Positions 7,101 through 7,744 of a stretch of DNA of 7,744 nt are shown in pieces. Under the pieces are notes generated by a model that saw only the letters and a program-made list of their open reading frames with translations, ran no database searches and was not told where the DNA came from. How positions within the stretch are numbered: position 1 is the first letter of the stretch; the number at the start of each line of letters is the position of its first letter. Source of the stretch: an uncultured bacterium. GTDB lineage: Bacteria; Planctomycetota; UBA1135; GCA-002686595. The stretch spans positions 1 to 7,744 of the forward strand of contig CAJXRJ010000350.1 in NCBI GenBank assembly GCA_913058555.1. Reading direction: 5' to 3'. Made by a program: the position numbers and the translations under genes.

Positions 7101-7402
7101 GAAGACCTCTCGGCCTCGAATGTTCGACCCAGGGACCGCTGCCGAGCGGCCGTCCTGCGACGTTTATGAACTTCCCCCCAGGGACTCCCCACGAATCCTC
7201 GGGCGCCCTTATCGAAGGGAACGGGCTCGGCCTTGATGGCCGAAACGACGAATGGCTAAGGATGCTCGATCTCGGGACCCCATGAGGTCATCCTGCGACG
7301 CTTTCCCGTTTCGTGCGCCCCGATTGCCTGACAGTTCGGCCTCCGAAAAATTGTCCCCAAATTGCGGTCCAGACAACGACACGAGCTTCCGAAGCCCGAC
7401 CC
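7101..7402. promoter_or_regulatory. Divergent intergenic region upstream of DUF1800 and the small membrane protein
   Basis: About 300 bp with no gene I can support. It must hold the leftward start signals for the DUF1800-DUF1501 pair. On the minus strand CATAAA (7168-7163) is a weak -10 candidate with only a poor -35 (TGGGGA) 17 nt upstream. On the plus strand TTGCCT (7324-7329) with AAAATT 17 nt later is an equally weak pair. Two small hairpins sit close together: CCCTT-ATCG-AAGGG (7206-7219) and TCGGCC-TTGAT-GGCCGA (7227-7243). Neither is followed by a T tract, so they are not terminators. A 10-bp direct repeat is listed separately. Confidence 0.35.
7153..7300. repeat. 10-bp direct repeat pair TCCTGCGACG
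   Basis: TCCTGCGACG occurs at 7153-7162 and again at 7291-7300, both inside the divergent gap, each with C two bases before it and T-rich sequence after it. The first copy abuts the weak minus-strand -10 candidate of the DUF1800 operon. Two copies of a 10-mer in about 300 bp could still be chance. An operator role is speculation. Confidence 0.3.
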
Positions 7403-7702
7403 ATGACGACTGTTGGCCCTGAGCCCCCCCTTCTGCCGATCCGTATCCTTGGGTGGACGATCAGGTGGGCCCCCGTGTGGGTGCCGATCATCATGATCTG
7501 GCAAATCGTCACGTTCGGCCTGAACCCCGCCCTCGCCGAGAGCAAGCGGCTGGAGGAGGCGACCCCGGCTGTGATGGAGCGCTTTGCCCAATCCCAAGCG
7601 CAGTTCGAGTCCATGGCGGCCCAGCGCCGCGCCTGGGAAGACGAGACCTACCGCGAACGCGTGCGCCGCATGCGCGCCGCCGACCGCGAAGCGGGCCGCT
7701 AG
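7403..7702 (+). CDS. Small single-pass membrane protein with charged C-terminal helix, function unknown
   Basis: I do not recognise the family. From ATG 7403 the protein has 99 residues: a short Pro-containing N-terminus, one hydrophobic segment of about 19 residues (roughly 22-40, rich in Trp, Ile, Val and Pro), then a highly charged Arg/Glu/Ala/Gln-rich region (45-99) predicted by composition to be a long helix, possibly a coiled coil. The frame is open from an upstream ATG at 7313, but the extra 30 residues are Pro/Arg/Cys-rich and look non-coding, so the shorter start is preferred; no good Shine-Dalgarno is visible for either. The TAG stop at 7700-7702 lies in genuine insert just before the adapter, so the gene is probably complete. 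The layout (short cytoplasmic end, one membrane pass, charged helix) resembles FtsB/DivIC-type proteins only in architecture. Divergent from the DUF1800-DUF1501 operon. It could still be a chance ORF. Confidence 0.6.
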   Translation: MTTVGPEPPLLPIRILGWTIRWAPVWVPIIMIWQIVTFGLNPALAESKRLEEATPAVMERFAQSQAQFESMAAQRRAWEDETYRERVRRMRAADREAGR

Positions 7703-7704
7703 AC

Positions 7705-7744
7705 CTGTCTCTTATACACATCTCCGAGCCCACGAGACTAGGCA
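7705..7744. other. Illumina Nextera i7 adapter, inverted copy (artefact)
   Basis: Reverse complement of the left-end adapter: mosaic end CTGTCTCTTATACACATCT (7705-7723), CCGAGCCCACGAGAC (7724-7738) and TAGGCA, the first six bases of the same i7 index. Genuine insert ends at 7704. Read on the minus strand this gives the spurious peptide start MGSEMCIRDR. Confidence 0.98.

Noticed and set aside
7206..7243. Two adjacent hairpins as a terminator or riboswitch
   Set aside because: The stems are only 5-6 bp and no T tract follows either on either strand. They match no riboswitch fold that I can recognise by eye.
7313..7402. Upstream extension of the small membrane protein from ATG 7313
   Set aside because: The added 30 residues look like translated intergenic DNA and lie outside the membrane-plus-helix layout. 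No Shine-Dalgarno supports that start, although it cannot be fully excluded.
7403..7702. Calling the small protein FtsB/DivIC
   Set aside because: Only the general architecture fits. The usual coiled-coil Asn/Leu pattern and the C-terminal pGE-type motif are absent, so naming it would be over-reach.

Overview
This is a short contig of high-GC bacterial DNA, about 7.66 kb of real insert (49-7704), flanked on both sides by untrimmed Illumina Nextera i7 adapter (1-48 and 7705-7744). The adapters are inverted relative to each other and imitate a terminal inverted repeat, but they are library artefacts. The insert is dense protein-coding DNA. I see no rRNA, tRNA, CRISPR array, insertion sequence or prophage gene.

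Layout: (1) Minus strand, 2514 down to 49, is a tight three-gene operon: pssA (phosphatidylserine synthase), a single ORF fusing HPPK (FolK) to pantothenate synthetase (PanC), and the first 76 codons of ispE, cut off by the contig end. Each junction is a 4-nt stop/start overlap. (2) Plus strand, 2649-3917, is a complete enolase gene, divergent from pssA across a 134-bp gap and followed by a strong intrinsic terminator at 3941-3980. (3) Minus strand, 7100 down to 4018, is a two-gene operon: a DUF1800 protein with an N-terminal export segment, then a DUF1501 protein with a Tat signal, again with a 4-nt overlap. It converges on eno at the terminator. (4) After a roughly 300-bp divergent gap, the plus strand carries a small membrane-anchored, charged helical protein (7403-7702) of unknown function.

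Organism: the high GC, the Tat-exported DUF1501 protein paired with DUF1800, the type II PssA and the MEP pathway suggest an uncultured environmental bacterium. Planctomycetota is my first guess. Other phyla also carry DUF1800/DUF1501 pairs, so this is inference, not proof.

Function: the left half is core metabolism (phosphatidylethanolamine precursor, folate, CoA, isoprenoids, glycolysis). The right half is an envelope or exported module of uncertain biochemical role. The most notable biology is the FolK-PanC fusion. Apart from that, I do not see a clearly new multi-gene system here.
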